Shown here: positions 22,701 through 37,700 of the stretch, one piece after another
Numbering within the stretch: the first letter of the stretch is position 1
Layout: each line of letters starts with the position of its first letter
From: Bolinopsis microptera
Taxonomy: Eukaryota; Ctenophora; Tentaculata; Lobata; Bolinopsidae
Direction: 5' to 3'
Length of the DNA: 64,000 nucleotides
Assembly: GCF_026151205.1 (NCBI RefSeq)
Contig: NC_087072.1
Span: forward strand, 10,514,169-10,578,168
The notes under the pieces: generated by a model
Databases searched by the model: none
The model's input: the letters and a program-made list of their open reading frames with translations, nothing else
Told to the model about the DNA's origin: nothing
Position numbers and translations under genes: made by a program

Positions 22701-25700
22701 TCTCTCTAAACTTTACATCGATTTTCATTGATCTAATACGCTCATAAAGTAATGAAACATTTAGTCTAAAGCTTTGCTTATTGGTTAGAATAAGCTTTTA
22801 CCACTTTACCAGGTGCAATATTGGTTTTAAATGCTTCTTACCAACGTAATACCACCACCAATAATTATAGTAGAGCCTAGTGTTCTAGTCTAACAGACTA
22901 CGGAGCAGGGAGCGCTGTAGTTAACACAGTAAAGTGCTATATAGCTAGCACCTGGTCATCCTACTTATAATAGAGACTCACAGCTTACCTCACATGACAT
23001 TTTACCACGGGGGATTACTCAAAGTATTTACCATCGGACACACTCCGCAAAGTTATTTTAGATTGGTCAAAGTGTGAACACGTTTAGATGTTTGATTCCT
23101 TGAAATGGAGGTTATATATCTTATGCGAGTTGTGGAAATGCTATAAATTTATTATACCGTATTTGTACTTGTAGGAAAGCTTGTCACATAAATTGATTAA
23201 GTGATTGGTGATAAGATGGTGTACACATTAATTTCCATAATATGTGAAAGTAATAACTTTCCTTAATGCAAGTAATAAATAATGTTTGGATCCAGATATT
23301 ACACATAAGTATGACTGAAGTAAATATTAGTAGGAATACTTCGACAGCTCTTTAAAATTGAGCGGGACTTCATTTTAAGTGGAGTTATGAATGGTTATTT
23401 TACTATATTATATTTGGACACGATGGGAAACACACAATTTTAGGCTTGAATCCTTGGTAAATAAACTACATACAACTTTAGAGCCTGGATATTTTACTAA
23501 TAGAAACAAGAATTTATAGAACATGAATCGCCTTTTATGGCACTTTCAAGTTTCAATCAATACAACATTGTGGTAACCATATAAATATGCTAATATCGTG
23601 CAAGGTTTGGTAACTTGAAGACCACTGACCACCCATGACCTAACGTTTTTGCCACCTCATTCCTTAACCCCGGCAATGTCAGCAATTAAACAAAATAAAA
23701 TGGATTTTCTTAGAATTTTAGATTATATAATGTAGTATATAAGAGGATTTTAATTCTAGTATTATTCACATAACACTTTTAAAATTTAAATGTAACAATC
23801 TCTTTAACAGCTGTTATTTTCAGCTGACCCAGTTAGACGAACTAAAAGAATCTGCTGAACTATCGGTAAGTTTTGCTACAAGATGAAGCCATCTTGGTTT
23901 TGCTACAAGATGTAGCCATCCTGGTTTTGCTACAAGATGTAGCCATCCTGGTTTTTCTACAAGATGTTGCCATCCTGGTTTCGCTACAAGATGTAGCCAT
24001 CCTGGTTTTGCTACAAGATGTGCCCATCTTGGTTTTGCTACAAGATGTGGCCATCTTGGTTTTGCTACAAGATGTAGCCATCCTGGTTTGGATACAAGAT
24101 GTGGTCATCTTGGTTTTGCTACAAGATGTGGCCATCTTGGTATTGCTACAAGATGTGGCCATCTTGGTTTTGCTAAAAGATGTGGCCATCTTGGTATTGC
24201 TACAAGATGTGGCCATCTTGGTTTTGCTACAAGATGTAGCCATCCTGGTTTTGCTACAAGTTGTGGCGATCTTGGTTTTTCTACTTCAAACAACCAATAG
24301 ACTGTACACGAGGTAATAAGCTGGTGTTGAGCTGGTTTATGAATTTAATGGAAACCATTATATCAATACCTCCTAAAATAACCAATCGGTAAAATCAATG
24401 ATTTCTGGATCTGGATAGAGTGGACCAGCCCTCTCTAACGAAGAGCCGTATTTGACGTAGATAAGATGCATTTTTTAGACTGCCAGCTTTTTTCTAAACT
24501 TTTCCCTTGAGATTAAGAAACTCACACCGTACATCATGTTATTTAGTCCTGTCTGTGTTACAGACACTGCACGCTTTCTTTAGTTTCCGGGAGACTTTCT
24601 CGTTTTACTTGCATGATGATATGCAGGTTTGTGTTCGCTTTGAAAGATGAGGTTGCTAAAAGTAGTGCTGCTGAAATGAGGGAGACAGTGCTGATGCTAC
24701 TTGTTAGGACTCTGCTGTGACCTAACAAGGATTTGTGTACTGACTGTCATGTGTCACTACAATATAACTGAATATTTAGAACTAATACTGATAGATGGAT
24801 AATATCCGGTTGAAAGAGACAAGGACAAATGAAACAGGAAGTTAGGAATGTAGGCAAATTTTCGGCGTCAACGGCGAACTACTCCATCATTTAATTTAGA
24901 ACTAAGTTCGAGGTGTATTTATAAATTTGTATCCTGTATGGAGATGAAACATTTTGGTACATGTCAGAGGTACAGACTACAGAGGGGTTGCAGTATATAA
25001 TATTGGATATGTATATTATGCCCATGTAGTTTAGATATATATGTATGTATGTATGTATGTATATATCAGAGAATCCCCGTTACTATCCACTCCGAGCTGT
25101 CTGCTGTTTTAACAAGCAATTGCTAATTTGACATGTGCAAGCGTTCTGGAGTCTGACCAAATACGTGATTTGTTTGATTCAAATTTATTGATTCTTAGCG
25201 ACCGGACAATGCCGAAAAATCTGAACTGTAAATGATAAATTTTAATAAATGATGAGTTGGTAATGTTCCAGCTGGAAAAGGGGGATCCTTGGAGATGTAT
25301 TTAGATGTCCAAGTAGGGTATAAATAACTGCACCCTGTATTAAGTATTTTTATTGAAGTGTTACCATGTACAAAGTGTACATTTAATTGAGTTGTCAGGC
25401 AAATGTTCTCCTTGACTATATCCTTGTAACAAAGTTATGTTATAAGAAGCGAGTTTGTGCGGATCACTTTTTAACATTTTTCCAATTTTCGACTCTGTTT
25501 TGCAAACTTTGGGCCGGCTTAGAAATGGGCCGTCCAAGAAGTTAAATTTAAAACACTGCATTCGAATGAACTGATGAACCATCTGCAAGACTGTACCTGC
25601 TATAATTTTTGGCCAGGCGAGTTATTTAAGGAACACGTATTATCTGTTCTTTATTAGATTTCAAAGATATAATTGCTGGGTGCAATTTTTAGATTCCTGT

Positions 25701-28700
25701 CTCATCCGCTACCAGATTTGATTTACGCCGTGTAAACCATGCTGAATCAACGAAAACCTCATTCAAAGTAGCCATTTAACTGTCACTCTTGTTTGTTGCA
25801 TAACTCAAGACCAAGTGAGGCAGGTATTTGTTTGAAAGTTTGACTATACCACACATAACAACTGCCAACAGACAGATTATTTCGTGGTTTGTCTAACAAG
25901 AATACATTAAATTTCAGCCGTTTTATCACGGCTACTTTCATCTAGTAATTATCACACCAAAAGTTCCAAACATAGGCTCTAATTTGAACACGACAACAGA
26001 CTTTGTGGTATACAGTGCAATAATTTTCAGACGTGGCTAGAATGTGTGTAAGGTATTTGAAGGCGTTATACACAAAAGCTGACTACACATTTTAATAAAA
26101 CACCGTCACTAATAGGGCTTCTCTTGCTATCACCAGATAGGTTAATACTACTGAGCAGTGAGCGCTAATGTTGCATAAAATATGTTAGTTAGCTAGCCGG
26201 TGGTATTAAATCCCGTTATTTTCGGATATTTCAGATGCTTGTGCATTCATAGACTCCACTAAGTTATCCGTGCGTGAGCTGGAGCAAATTTGTTTTGGCA
26301 CATGTCGGCAATCAGCATTTTTGTACCTGCTTGGTGGATGCACTGAATGTGACAGTGCAATTAAATGCTGGTTTAACAGTAGTTCGCACGAGTTGAAGTA
26401 TCGACAATTGCTTTTAGAGAAGCTGCATAACTGCCTCTAATTAACAACTAATAAATCCATTAACGGGTCTGTACTTCTCCAGGTGGACGGCAAAGCTTTA
26501 GCTGAGAAACTGCGAATCCAAGAAAAGGAGAAATTGTTGGTTGAGAGAACATTAGCCCAGATTCTAACACAAAGCAACATCAAGCTCCCCAAGGACATTC
26601 GAGTAAGTTTAATGACAGCTTTAAGCATTGTTGCGTAGTTGTTATGAAAGGTTTTCTCACTTCTAAATAAATTTCGGTCCGACAAAATTTAGTTTGTACA
26701 ATATTTAATATTGTATCTACTAAATAGTCTGCCAAATAACGTGATACCTGATTTGCAGTCACTCAAGCGTTTAGTCTGCCGTAATACTCGGTAATTTAAA
26801 TGCTACTTTTAGAGGATAGGGACTTGTGATCCTTGAAGTATTACTGAAAATTACGTGACGTCCGCGTTATAATAGATGTTAGCGAACAGGTGCGATTTTG
26901 TGTGATGTTTACAGTGTTATTTGGAACGCGCGGAAGATTATGTGTTATCTACTTTCTTGTGAGCGTAACCACCACGCGCGTTTACACCAAATGATTTGTA
27001 GAAATCAGTAAGATATGTTATCGGACAAATTGATTAGGGTTTTTTGCTCCATTCGATCACCAGCCATAATTGTGATTTTTCGAAGTGTGTTACTTTGTCT
27101 AACCATGCTAAAGCTATCCTCTAAGGAGAATATCGAGAATCAAGCTCTGCAAATGGAGCTGAACGAGGCTTGGCAGAACGACGATAACGATTCACAGGAT
27201 GCTCAGTTGGTCGAAGAGCTCAGAGCCAAGGTTCGCAGAATTTAAACTAATTTGAATAATGAAAGCACATACCGAAAAGCCCACATACCGAAAAGCCCTC
27301 GAATAGTCTTTCACAGCATCCACATATTATTTATTTTGCTCTGCTAATCTTCTGTAGAAAAAAAATTCTTTGTAACCGTCTGCTGAGTGTTTCTTGTCTA
27401 GATCTTGGAGCAGGAGCAAGATTATAAGAAGATGGTGACAGATACCAAACAAAAGGAAGAGGAACTTGAAAGCAGCAATGTTCAGTTGAGCAAGGAGCTT
27501 AGTGCGCTCAAAGCAAACCAAGTACAGTTAGCTGAACAGCTCAACTCTACCAAAGCCGTGGTTAGTAAAATTTTAAGCACCATCTACATTACTTGTCGTC
27601 GCTGCTGAGATAGCCCATTTGAAGATTTTATTTGATGGAATTCTTTCTGGACAAACCATGACTTGACACCAGACACATGTCATACAGAAAACTTGGCATT
27701 TCGATTGACAACTATGAATCAGAGACAGACGACTTCCGACTGAATACCTTGCAGGAAGACGCGACTCGGACATGGCTCGGACCACCACGACCTCACTTCT
27801 TCTCCCCTCAGATGAAGAACCTCAAGGCTGAGAACGAGCAGTTCAAACAATCCACCGCTCGCATCCAGAGTGAATACGAACAACTTCAGCAATCATCTGC
27901 TCTTCTTGAAGCTGAGATCGAGAAATTAAAGCAGGCCCCAGCTAAACCTGTTCCTGATCTAGACAAACAGCTTCGTGAGGCTCGTGATCTCAAAAATGAA
28001 ATTGAGATGTTGAGAGCTGAAAAGCAGAAACTTCTGGACGGGGAGGCTTCTTCCAAACAGAAGGTTTGACAAATTATTTTGATTTTAGGCCTCCTGAGAC
28101 TTAATTTTGTACCTTAAATTGTTAGACTTGACTTTTTATCCTGAAGATGTAGATTGTGCTATCTAGGAGGCAGGTATTCGGAGGGTGAGGCGTTTTTCTG
28201 GAGTGAACCAATTTCCACTGACTGAAACTGAGACTGACACGGACAATGACGATGATCAACTCCCCAGGACTGACTCTTTTCTCGGACTTACTCAATACTT
28301 CTTCTCTTCTATGAGAAAATAATTGACATTGACTACACCGGACACTATTTGAAAACAACTCCAATACAAGACCAAGTCTGATTGGAACACATTTTAAAAT
28401 TGAAATTTTTATGGATTCTAATTTGAAATACTATCGTCTGTTTAAGCGGTCATTAGGTTTATGATTGTAAGTAATTCCCATGTCTAGACTAAATCGTAAT
28501 TTGATGTTTTAATTTTGTTTTTAATTATTTCCAAATTAACTTTCAAACGTCAAATGATTGGTATAATTTTTCATACCCCTCACATAAGTTTTGATTTATT
28601 TAATGGAGTTAGGTTAAGTACTGTGTATTTTTAAGATATCAACGGATTTATTCTCTCTGGAAAAGCCTAAAGTCTGTCTCATTGTAATATCTTATCGCCT

Positions 28701-31700
28701 CGAAATAATACTTTACTCATCTTAACAAACACTACTGTACAGATCAAGCTACTTGAGGAAGTACAAATGGAGCTCGTCAAGAAAGAAGAGAAGAATAGTC
28801 GATACTACGATGACATTACTCAGGTAAAGGGTTTTAGAATAGTCTGCCCAGAATAGCAAGTTTTATGGTAGATATTTTATATTTGGGCGCTAAACGCTGC
28901 ACCATAGGATTCTGTAGAAATATGCTACGGCTGACTATCAATTTCCGGGCTTTATATAGCCTTATTCGCTGTTCTTTTTGGGTAGCATTTAATGTTGGGA
29001 AGTTAATTCTCGTGTGATTCCTGCATGCCCTGTTTTTATACCAAGCACAAAAATTGATCCCAACGCTCCACCTTTAGTAAAGTCTATGCCGCTGAACCTA
29101 TATTAACGGCTCCGGCTCAAGTTTGATAAGTTAACAAAAACCTATAGAACCCATCTGATATGATCATTAAAACCTTGATTTGCAGAAGTTTTCATTAGTA
29201 ACCAAAGAGCGGAACGAATTGGCAAAAAGAGTTGAAGAGTATGAAACCCAGGTAGATCAAGAGTTTGTCTCCGTCATTCTATTCTCCATATTTGCCACAT
29301 ATCTAACACAAATCTAACACATATTTGACACTTATTCGCCCCTTATCTGACACATGTTGTTCGGTCCTTTCACCCACTGAGATATGAGACTTTCACAAGT
29401 TCTGCATGCTATATTACATCTTTACCATTTGCCACCTTCACCTACTCATTAAAATGCAATTCGCTTTGTTCTATAAATAGCAAACCACTATCGTCACTTC
29501 ACCACATTAAGGTCCCCCAGCCGTACCCTGAATTTAAGCCCTCCTCATCGTATTCTTTGTTTGCCCCTTCACTACGCGCCATGTGTATTTCTCTGAAAAT
29601 TTAGCCAATACTATAGTTTGCCATGACGCATCGATTTTAGTCCCTCATCGCATTTATATTGTGTAATGTACACTTATATATCCATTATCCCTATTATCAA
29701 TGTCAAATGGTCTTTTGTATGGCTCTTCGTGATCTTTTGATGTTTCAAAATGGGGTAACAAGTTAATATTTGTTGAACTGTTATTTTCTAATTTTGCCTG
29801 TGGGGCTGTGTTGTGGTTTGTGTTTGATAATTATAATGTCGTATTATATGTTATCTACTGTGACCGTGGTAAATACTTAACTTTCAATTAAATATTATTT
29901 GATCTATTTATGATATTTGTGTGTTGTTGTGTCCCGCTGATAATGAAATTATTGTCCCATATTTGTAGTGGGATATTGGGATTATATTTTGGTAAAATAT
30001 GCGGCTTTGCAGTTTGCATGTAATTGTGGGGCTGCAGTAATTAAGTGATAGTATCTTGATGTTATCTTGTATCTCAGAGGCGGTACGAAGCTGAGGAGAT
30101 GGCCTCCATGTTAAACGATCGGAACGAATATCTTGAGCAACTAGAAAAGGTGGGTCATTATCAGATTTTTTGAAAATTCTAAAATGTTAAATCCTAAACC
30201 GAGCGGTTGGGCTGAATTGCATTTTTTTTGCTCGGCATCTGCTATTGATCAAAATTTAATAAGTTGAAATGAAAACAAGAATTTCGCCGCGGTAACACCA
30301 CGCACGATCAAATTTCCCTACTGCATACAATTTAATTGTTCTACTTTATTGTATCCCAGAGTGGTGTTTGGCGCATGTACAATGTAATAAACGTTTATAT
30401 TATATTAGGCGTGCAGAACTTGAAAAATCCTGCGCGCATCTGAGGTGTCGCCGTCGATCTGTATGTGGTTTGGTTGTAGATCATTTCATACTTTGCGCGG
30501 TTTTGTTTCGTGTTAACAATAACGATATGCGTATCATGTCACGTCATATTACTGCATCGTATGCCAACTTATTGACTGTAATAAAATATGCTGTCTCGTC
30601 TTAGTTATTATTTGTATCTAACATAAACTAATACATTTTGATTCTTACTCGACACATCACAGCACCATCGACTTTCGAGCCTTTTATTTGATATAGGATT
30701 CTTTAAAAGAATACCACAATCTTGATATTATAGTTGCTTCTTAAATGTAACTGTGAAGTAACATTTGTTCTCAACTATGTATTCCAATGCTTTCTACCAT
30801 TCAATGTCGATTAACTGTTAAATAATCAGCCCACAGCCACGAGTTTATCAGCTGACATCATAATTTTATTTGTTTTGACTTGCTGAATTTTATCACTCGG
30901 TAATTTATTAAGATTGTTTCACACAAATAACACCTATATTGATGAATTATCCGTTTGTAACAGTCGTCAAGCACCAAAAACTGGTTGCTATGCCTGTAAT
31001 TAATTAACTCATAACCAGCGTCGCGCGCGCAAAATAGACTCCTTTTATACACATAATTATAGGGGAGTGGTCTATATTGCGAAGGAGCAGACTTTTGTCG
31101 ACACCGTAGGACCGTCGGGCCACCTCATATATCCAAACCCGATTACTTATTCCCTACGATCTTTTTGCCTTCGGCAAGAGTAGGGAAAAAAATCTTATTT
31201 TGTTGAACAGCAGTAGTAATTAGCAATTAGCATATTACATAACCGCTGTCTGTAACTCTACTATTTAAGTAAGATTAGAGTTAGATAGCGTCGTAATGAC
31301 TGTTAGTAACTTTACTTATTAATACTAAGATTGTTAGTAAGTTTACTTACTAAGCACACTTATAATGATGAAATTGAGGAATTTCGTAATCTACGATTTA
31401 AACACTGCCTTGAACACGTGTGTATGTGAGATGTGTGTGGGTGTGTGAGAGAGTGAGTGTGACCTTAATTCTATAACAGAGACCATGAAAAATGTATAAT
31501 TTTAGCATTTTTTCATGTAACAAGCTAATAAAAATATGCTGAAAGCTGAATACATAATACCCGCGGTGGTCCGGTTGGTTATCCGTGCTTTACAAGTGTA
31601 ATGAATTGTTTCAGAGTATAATGCAGATAAAAGATGATAAGGTATTGTTCCCACAGCTATTATTGCTAAAGTAGTATAGTGACTCTAGAGACACATGCCC

Positions 31701-34700
31701 TGTTGTAGTGAATTATCAGCACTCTTCGTGGTGTCCGTGATGTGTTTTGTGTGTGTCATGTCGGATGTTCCTATTAGTAGGGAGGCATTGAACTTTATCA
31801 CACATTTCATATTATGACCAGTAAAAATATGTGAATCTTTTAGTTGTTATCAAGCTCCCACCTGTATTATAATATGATATAACGTATGGTTCATTAGCTT
31901 GATGTCGTTGTAAGTTAAATATGTTGAGTCCATGAAGTCGCACCTGTCTCTCCTTTTGGGACGCAAAATAGGACTGCTACGAGTGGGGTTTTGTGGGTGT
32001 TGACCACCTACGCAACCATTATTAATATTAGTATATCATAAAGTTATATTACCATAAAATTATCATAATTTATGACCTTGCAATGAGTGAGCGTCCCTGT
32101 TTGTGTCGTCAAAGTGATGATGATATATTATGTTGTAAAACTGGACTCAAGCACGAGCTATATTTTGAATAATAATAATTTGTCTCCCCAAAAACTGTTG
32201 TGTCGTCATAGTGTGACTATTGTATTGTGAAGCACACACTGTGTTACAGGAAATACGGAGGTTTGAGGACGGTAGTGACAAGATGATTGGACTTGTGACC
32301 GACACGTTTACAACCGTCACCAGCCTAGCTACTGACCGACTGACGGACACACAAACAGACACACTGAACACGTGTGAGGGTGCCTCTAGGGGCAACACCC
32401 TCAGGGGAATATGTGGTTTTGACAAGTTAACAGACTGGCAAACTGACAAACTCGATAAAGAGATACAAACTGAGATAGTTGTAGATACGTCTGAGGCTGA
32501 TTGTGTACCGTTAGCGTACATTGATGGCATATTGAAAGACCTTGTTCAGTCTAACTATTGAATTTTATTCAGCTGAGCTAAATGATTCGAAATTGTGTTA
32601 AAATAAAATGACGTGCTGTATGATTATTGATTAAGTGCTGCAGCGAATAACACATTCCATTCTTAGTAAAACCGATTATAACTTCTCGTAATGAAAGCAA
32701 TTTTAGTGATCTGAATTGTATTATTTGTTGCTTGAGTCTCGTCTTAGTCAATATTGCTCCCTATTTATAGAATTGGGCAACAGAATTCAATTTCTTTTAC
32801 ACAGATTTGGAACCAAAGATATTAAATCGCTATGATAGCCATTAGCCATACCACTCACAATCCCATTACAACGATCAACATTTTAAACCTTCCATTCCCA
32901 GGACAAAGAGTACCTCCGGAAAGAGTGCGAGAATTACCGTCTCAGTAATCTCAAATTGGAGTCCAGACTCTCGAAGATGGAGTCCAAACTGTCACCCAAC
33001 AGTGCGGCTCTCATTAACAAGATCACCGAACTGGAGGAAACTACTGAGGTAAGATAGAGTGTGTTTATATGCCACATATCAGTCGGTATCATCGTTTTTT
33101 CGAACTTTCTCCCTTGGTGGTGGCCCAAAATAAATATGAATTATGTAAACCTTAGAGCGGTATGATATGACATCGCGTTCATTTTGGAATAACCTGTTCC
33201 TCTGGGAGGAGTTCAGGAATTGTAAGGAATTCCAGGGAATTCGGAGCTTTAAAATACAATAAACACGCACTGACATAACTTTAAGGGTGTGAATTGCTGC
33301 CCATTGTTGTTGATCTGTATTATCATAATATGATAATATAGATCACAATGGGTAGCAATATTATTATCCTTGGCTCTAATGGATTAAAGCTTTTCTAGGG
33401 CCCGAGTACGTGGTATTATAATCTAATATCTACCGGGCCGCCCAGGATTAAGTTATTCGTTAATGTCTGGTTTAATGTAATCGACATCTCACAGCGACTC
33501 CGAAGTCCGAGATGTTGATCCATTATGATTTATTCTGGGATTCTCTTTGTTTATTATCTGCTCTTAAACAGTTAAAGTTCACAATTTGATAAGGTAGACG
33601 AATGAGAGTTTCCACTCAGTTGAAAATAGTTCTTATTTCCTCGATATTTCGGCTAACGTCAAAGATGAACGTTGATACTACACTTGGCATAATAGTGTAA
33701 CGCAAAATGCTCGAAATTAATTTACTCAAGTTTACTATAACCTATAAAAGACATGAAATTAAAGAAATTGGGCTTTAAAGGAAATACATCAAAGTCAAAC
33801 ACACACTTCGATGTAGATTTCTTAAGGCCAAACTCTTTAGCCTTGGTTTGCGCCGTTTGAATGTTGGTTACAATTTACTTTCAGCTTGTCGATTCTTGGC
33901 TAGTTACAGTAAAATTGTACACAACTATTTCATTCATTTTGCTCTGCGAGTGTAGTATGAACGTTACAAAATTTGACGTTTTTCAACTTATTGTAGATTT
34001 TCATTCGTTTACCCACTCACAAGAGTGTATTAGTATACTAACAGTTGTTCTTAAAATTTGTTTAATATCTGATTCTGGCTGCATTCAACATAATTTCACA
34101 TGTTCCATTACATTCGAAGGTGAAGAGTAGAGTTTTGGAGAAGGCAAAAAAAGTAAGAAAAGTTTCAGCGTGATTGTCAGTCCATATAAACACACAACCA
34201 TTCATTTACATACCTTCCAACAGTGCACAAACTCTTGCAGTTGCATAAACTTTTCTCACCCTGGCCATTATATCTTGACCATACTGTACATTTACTGCTA
34301 CTTTCATGCAGAATCCTGGTTCCGCGAAATTTACAGATTTCTACGAAAAGTCGTCCCACTATTGGAAGGTACAACCTTATATGTGCTTCAGCCATTGCAC
34401 AATCCGCACATTTCAAAGCACACACTTGCACTTCATTATATTTAGTCTAACCATCGCGAAAATCTCATGAGAATTAACACACCCCTTCAAATTAGTTAGG
34501 TGGATCCCATGACTACAGTATTTAAACACCATGACTACCAGACTTCTTAACACCATGTTTAGTATCGTGCTGCTGTTTGCAAGTTACATGTGTTTTGCAG
34601 GGAGAACTCTCTGCTTTTTTGTTGTTTCAGGTGCTTTAATGCTATGTTGTGGTTCCAGTGAGATTGTTTGATTATTCACTCTTCAAGCCTCATTCACAGG

Positions 34701-37700
34701 CCCTACAGTTATGCTACCAATCATTGAACCATTTCACTCAAGCACATGAATTACTTTTACTTCACGCATAATTTGCTATTTTTTACACCCTGTTTATTTC
34801 TGTCTAATTCGTAGGTCGTGGAAGCGCTCAAGGTCTCCAACGAAGATTTAAAGAATCACATTCGACAATACGAAGCAGAAAAAGTAAGAAATATGTCCAT
34901 ATATTTACCTCTTGATTTTATTATATATATATTTTCTTGATAATCGACCGGAGAACTAATCATAGTAAGAAATTCAATGTTCTTGGTTTTTTATGCGTAT
35001 CCTGATTCTTTTCTCACAGGGTGCAATGAAAAAGCAGCACAACGAAGAACTGCAGCGAGTAATACGAACTCTGGACAAGAAGAACAAAGAACACAACCAA
35101 GTAAGCACACGTTGATGTTATACTTTGAAGGTATTTTGTAAAAATAAAAGAGCTATGATGTTATACTTTGAAGGTATTTTGTAAAAATAAAAGAGCTGTA
35201 AATAAATTCGAATCGAAGGCTAAGAGAGAGTAATGCCTCTCCATTCTCATTCTTAGGTAGATTCAAGGTGTACTTATACTTCTCTGTAATGGCTTTTTCA
35301 TTTGGTCATGGTGGTCCAGTCTTTTTCATCCCACCATTGTTTTTGATTATCGTCATTTCAACATATCCTGGTTTCAAGTTTTATATGAGTTATCATCTCT
35401 CCTAATAGGTAAATCTTCAACGCATTTCCAAGAAACATATTTCATTGATACTCTTTTTAATCATTTTTAACCCCAATTACATGCCCGGATTAAGAATATC
35501 TGGTTGGTTCCTTTAACTATAGACTTTATATTGCGAACCCCAGAAATGTGTTCAGTGTAGTCTACAATATAAACGTTGACAAGTAATGTCTAACTGTGCC
35601 TTGTTAGTATTGGCTGTGGAACCAATATAGGAATGAACTGGGTTTGTTTTGTGGTGATCCCAGTTTTCATCACCTACAAGTTTAATCAGATGATTTGCTG
35701 AATCTTTCGCGACTGATCATTACCATTCATTTCACAGCGTAGAAAAGTTTACTCATCGGTTGCTGCTTGGGTCTAGACTCTATATGTGGCGGGGGCTAGC
35801 CCTATGCAGATTGCAGTCTAGAAAAACTGAATCTCATTTCATGACTTGTCGACTGTCGTGATGGTATGATAGGATACAAAGGTTACGGTCTGGGAGCTTT
35901 ATATATTAATAGCTTATGAATTGCCACACTGCATACCTGTCTCGAGCGAATACTCAGCAAAGCAGTTGTTGCCTTCTTTAAATTCCAGCCTGGGCTGGTC
36001 ACAGCGCCTCATAATCCGTATCCGCATAAACATACAATAACTAATTAATTTTTTTACTTAAGTAATTTCAATCTTGTGTCGAGATGTCTGTCTTCAAAGA
36101 TTGTTAGTTGTTACAAGCATAACCTGTAACTGCTACCTCTTTACTCATTGCTAATCACTTTGGTGTCTTATTGGCGGAATATTATCAAACTTATTGGTCT
36201 TACTACGAAGCACTCTTGCTATCTTTTATGATGGCCAAAACTTCCTATTATCTCAATCTCCTTCTCATTTACATGCTAAATATTTCCAGACTACTGCAAT
36301 GAGCTAAGATCTCATAGGGCCAGGGCCAGGTCAAACTCCGTTATTTGAGCACATCCTGTCCGCAGTAAGTGCCCGAGTGTATCCGCGATATTGTACCCCA
36401 CAACCCTCCCCCACAACCCTCACTGTCAATGCTCGGCGTCTAAGTAGTGCCTAATTAGTGTACACCCTGGTTTACGGGCCTCTTAAACCAGCATTGTATT
36501 CTAATGTTCCTTAGTTCGGGCAGGGACGATAATTGCCTTTTCTAAACAGCGTAACCATGACAAAAGGACGGTTGCCATGGCGAACTCCACTCGGTGGCTT
36601 CCTTGATCCGTCGCAAGCATTCTCTATATTTGTATATCGCCCGTGTTGGTTGTTGTTTATCCTCTCCTCCGTATTGGACTACCATGCAGCCTTAAAAGTC
36701 TTCTTCCTCTCAAGACCAGGTAAGTTCCATCTCATTTCAGCTGCAGACTGTAAAGACAGTACCATAGCAACGCCCACTCCGCGGCCAGGACGCATATAAG
36801 GCAAACAATTACCCGGCCTTTAGTTATTTATTACCGGCTCGTTGTTTGCAAGAGGCTGGTGGATTAAGAGAGGTCACTGTTGAGATACGGTCTATTTAAG
36901 CGCTGTTATACGTGCCGTTGATAGGTTGAGCTAGCAAGTTAACTACAGAACACATCATCTCTCTCCCTCCGCTACCTGTCCTCCTCTACCTATCGGAGTG
37001 CTGTGAGTGGGAGAGTGAGAGTCCCGTTACTCTGGATACCATGTTCAGGACCTATCAGCTCGCTCCATGTTCCAGGGAGTCCTCCAGACACCAGTCTCTT
37101 ACTTTCGTAGTTGTAAGTTTACAAAAGCAGGAGTAATATTACCTCATTTCCGGGATGTAGCAGAGTCTCTCTCTTTCAGCCAATAAAACCGTGCGTTTTG
37201 TCTATAATCTGCACTGTGTGTTCTGTGTAGTGCTTTTAGGATGCGTTTCGTTGTTTCTATTGGAGATTATATTTACAGTAGCTCTACCTGAACCGGAGCA
37301 TTATTGTAGAACATTACGAGTCGTTTTGTTTAAACACACAGTAAAGATTGTATGGCTATGAGGCTTTTGAGGAAGTGTTGTACTCTGTAGATGCTGTGAC
37401 GTCACTCTTCATTTCCTCTTACTACTACTCATCTCCAACATACTACATCAAACACAGAATGCTCTCTCATACATAACTCATCTCCAAAACGTGACTACTC
37501 AATCTTTATAAGACATGGCTCTCATGAAAATAGCGTGTCTTAATACAGATTGTTCTGATGATTCACATTTTGTGCCTACGTATCCGGGGGCGTCATTATA
37601 CTGTGAATTACACGAGACACCTAGTTCTATTATCCTCCACCCTGGCCGTGGAGATTGGTCCTTTGTTTCGTAATAACCTTGCACAGCACATGGGGGAACA

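Noticed and set aside
23860-24316. Long open frames on both strands (127 and 147 codons)
   Set aside because: They are products of the 27-bp minisatellite, whose period is divisible by three.
27677-27811. 45-codon in-frame extension upstream of exon 15 starting at an ATG
   Set aside because: Exon 15 has a good acceptor right at 27811 and the extension is not coiled coil; an alternative first exon is possible but unsupported.
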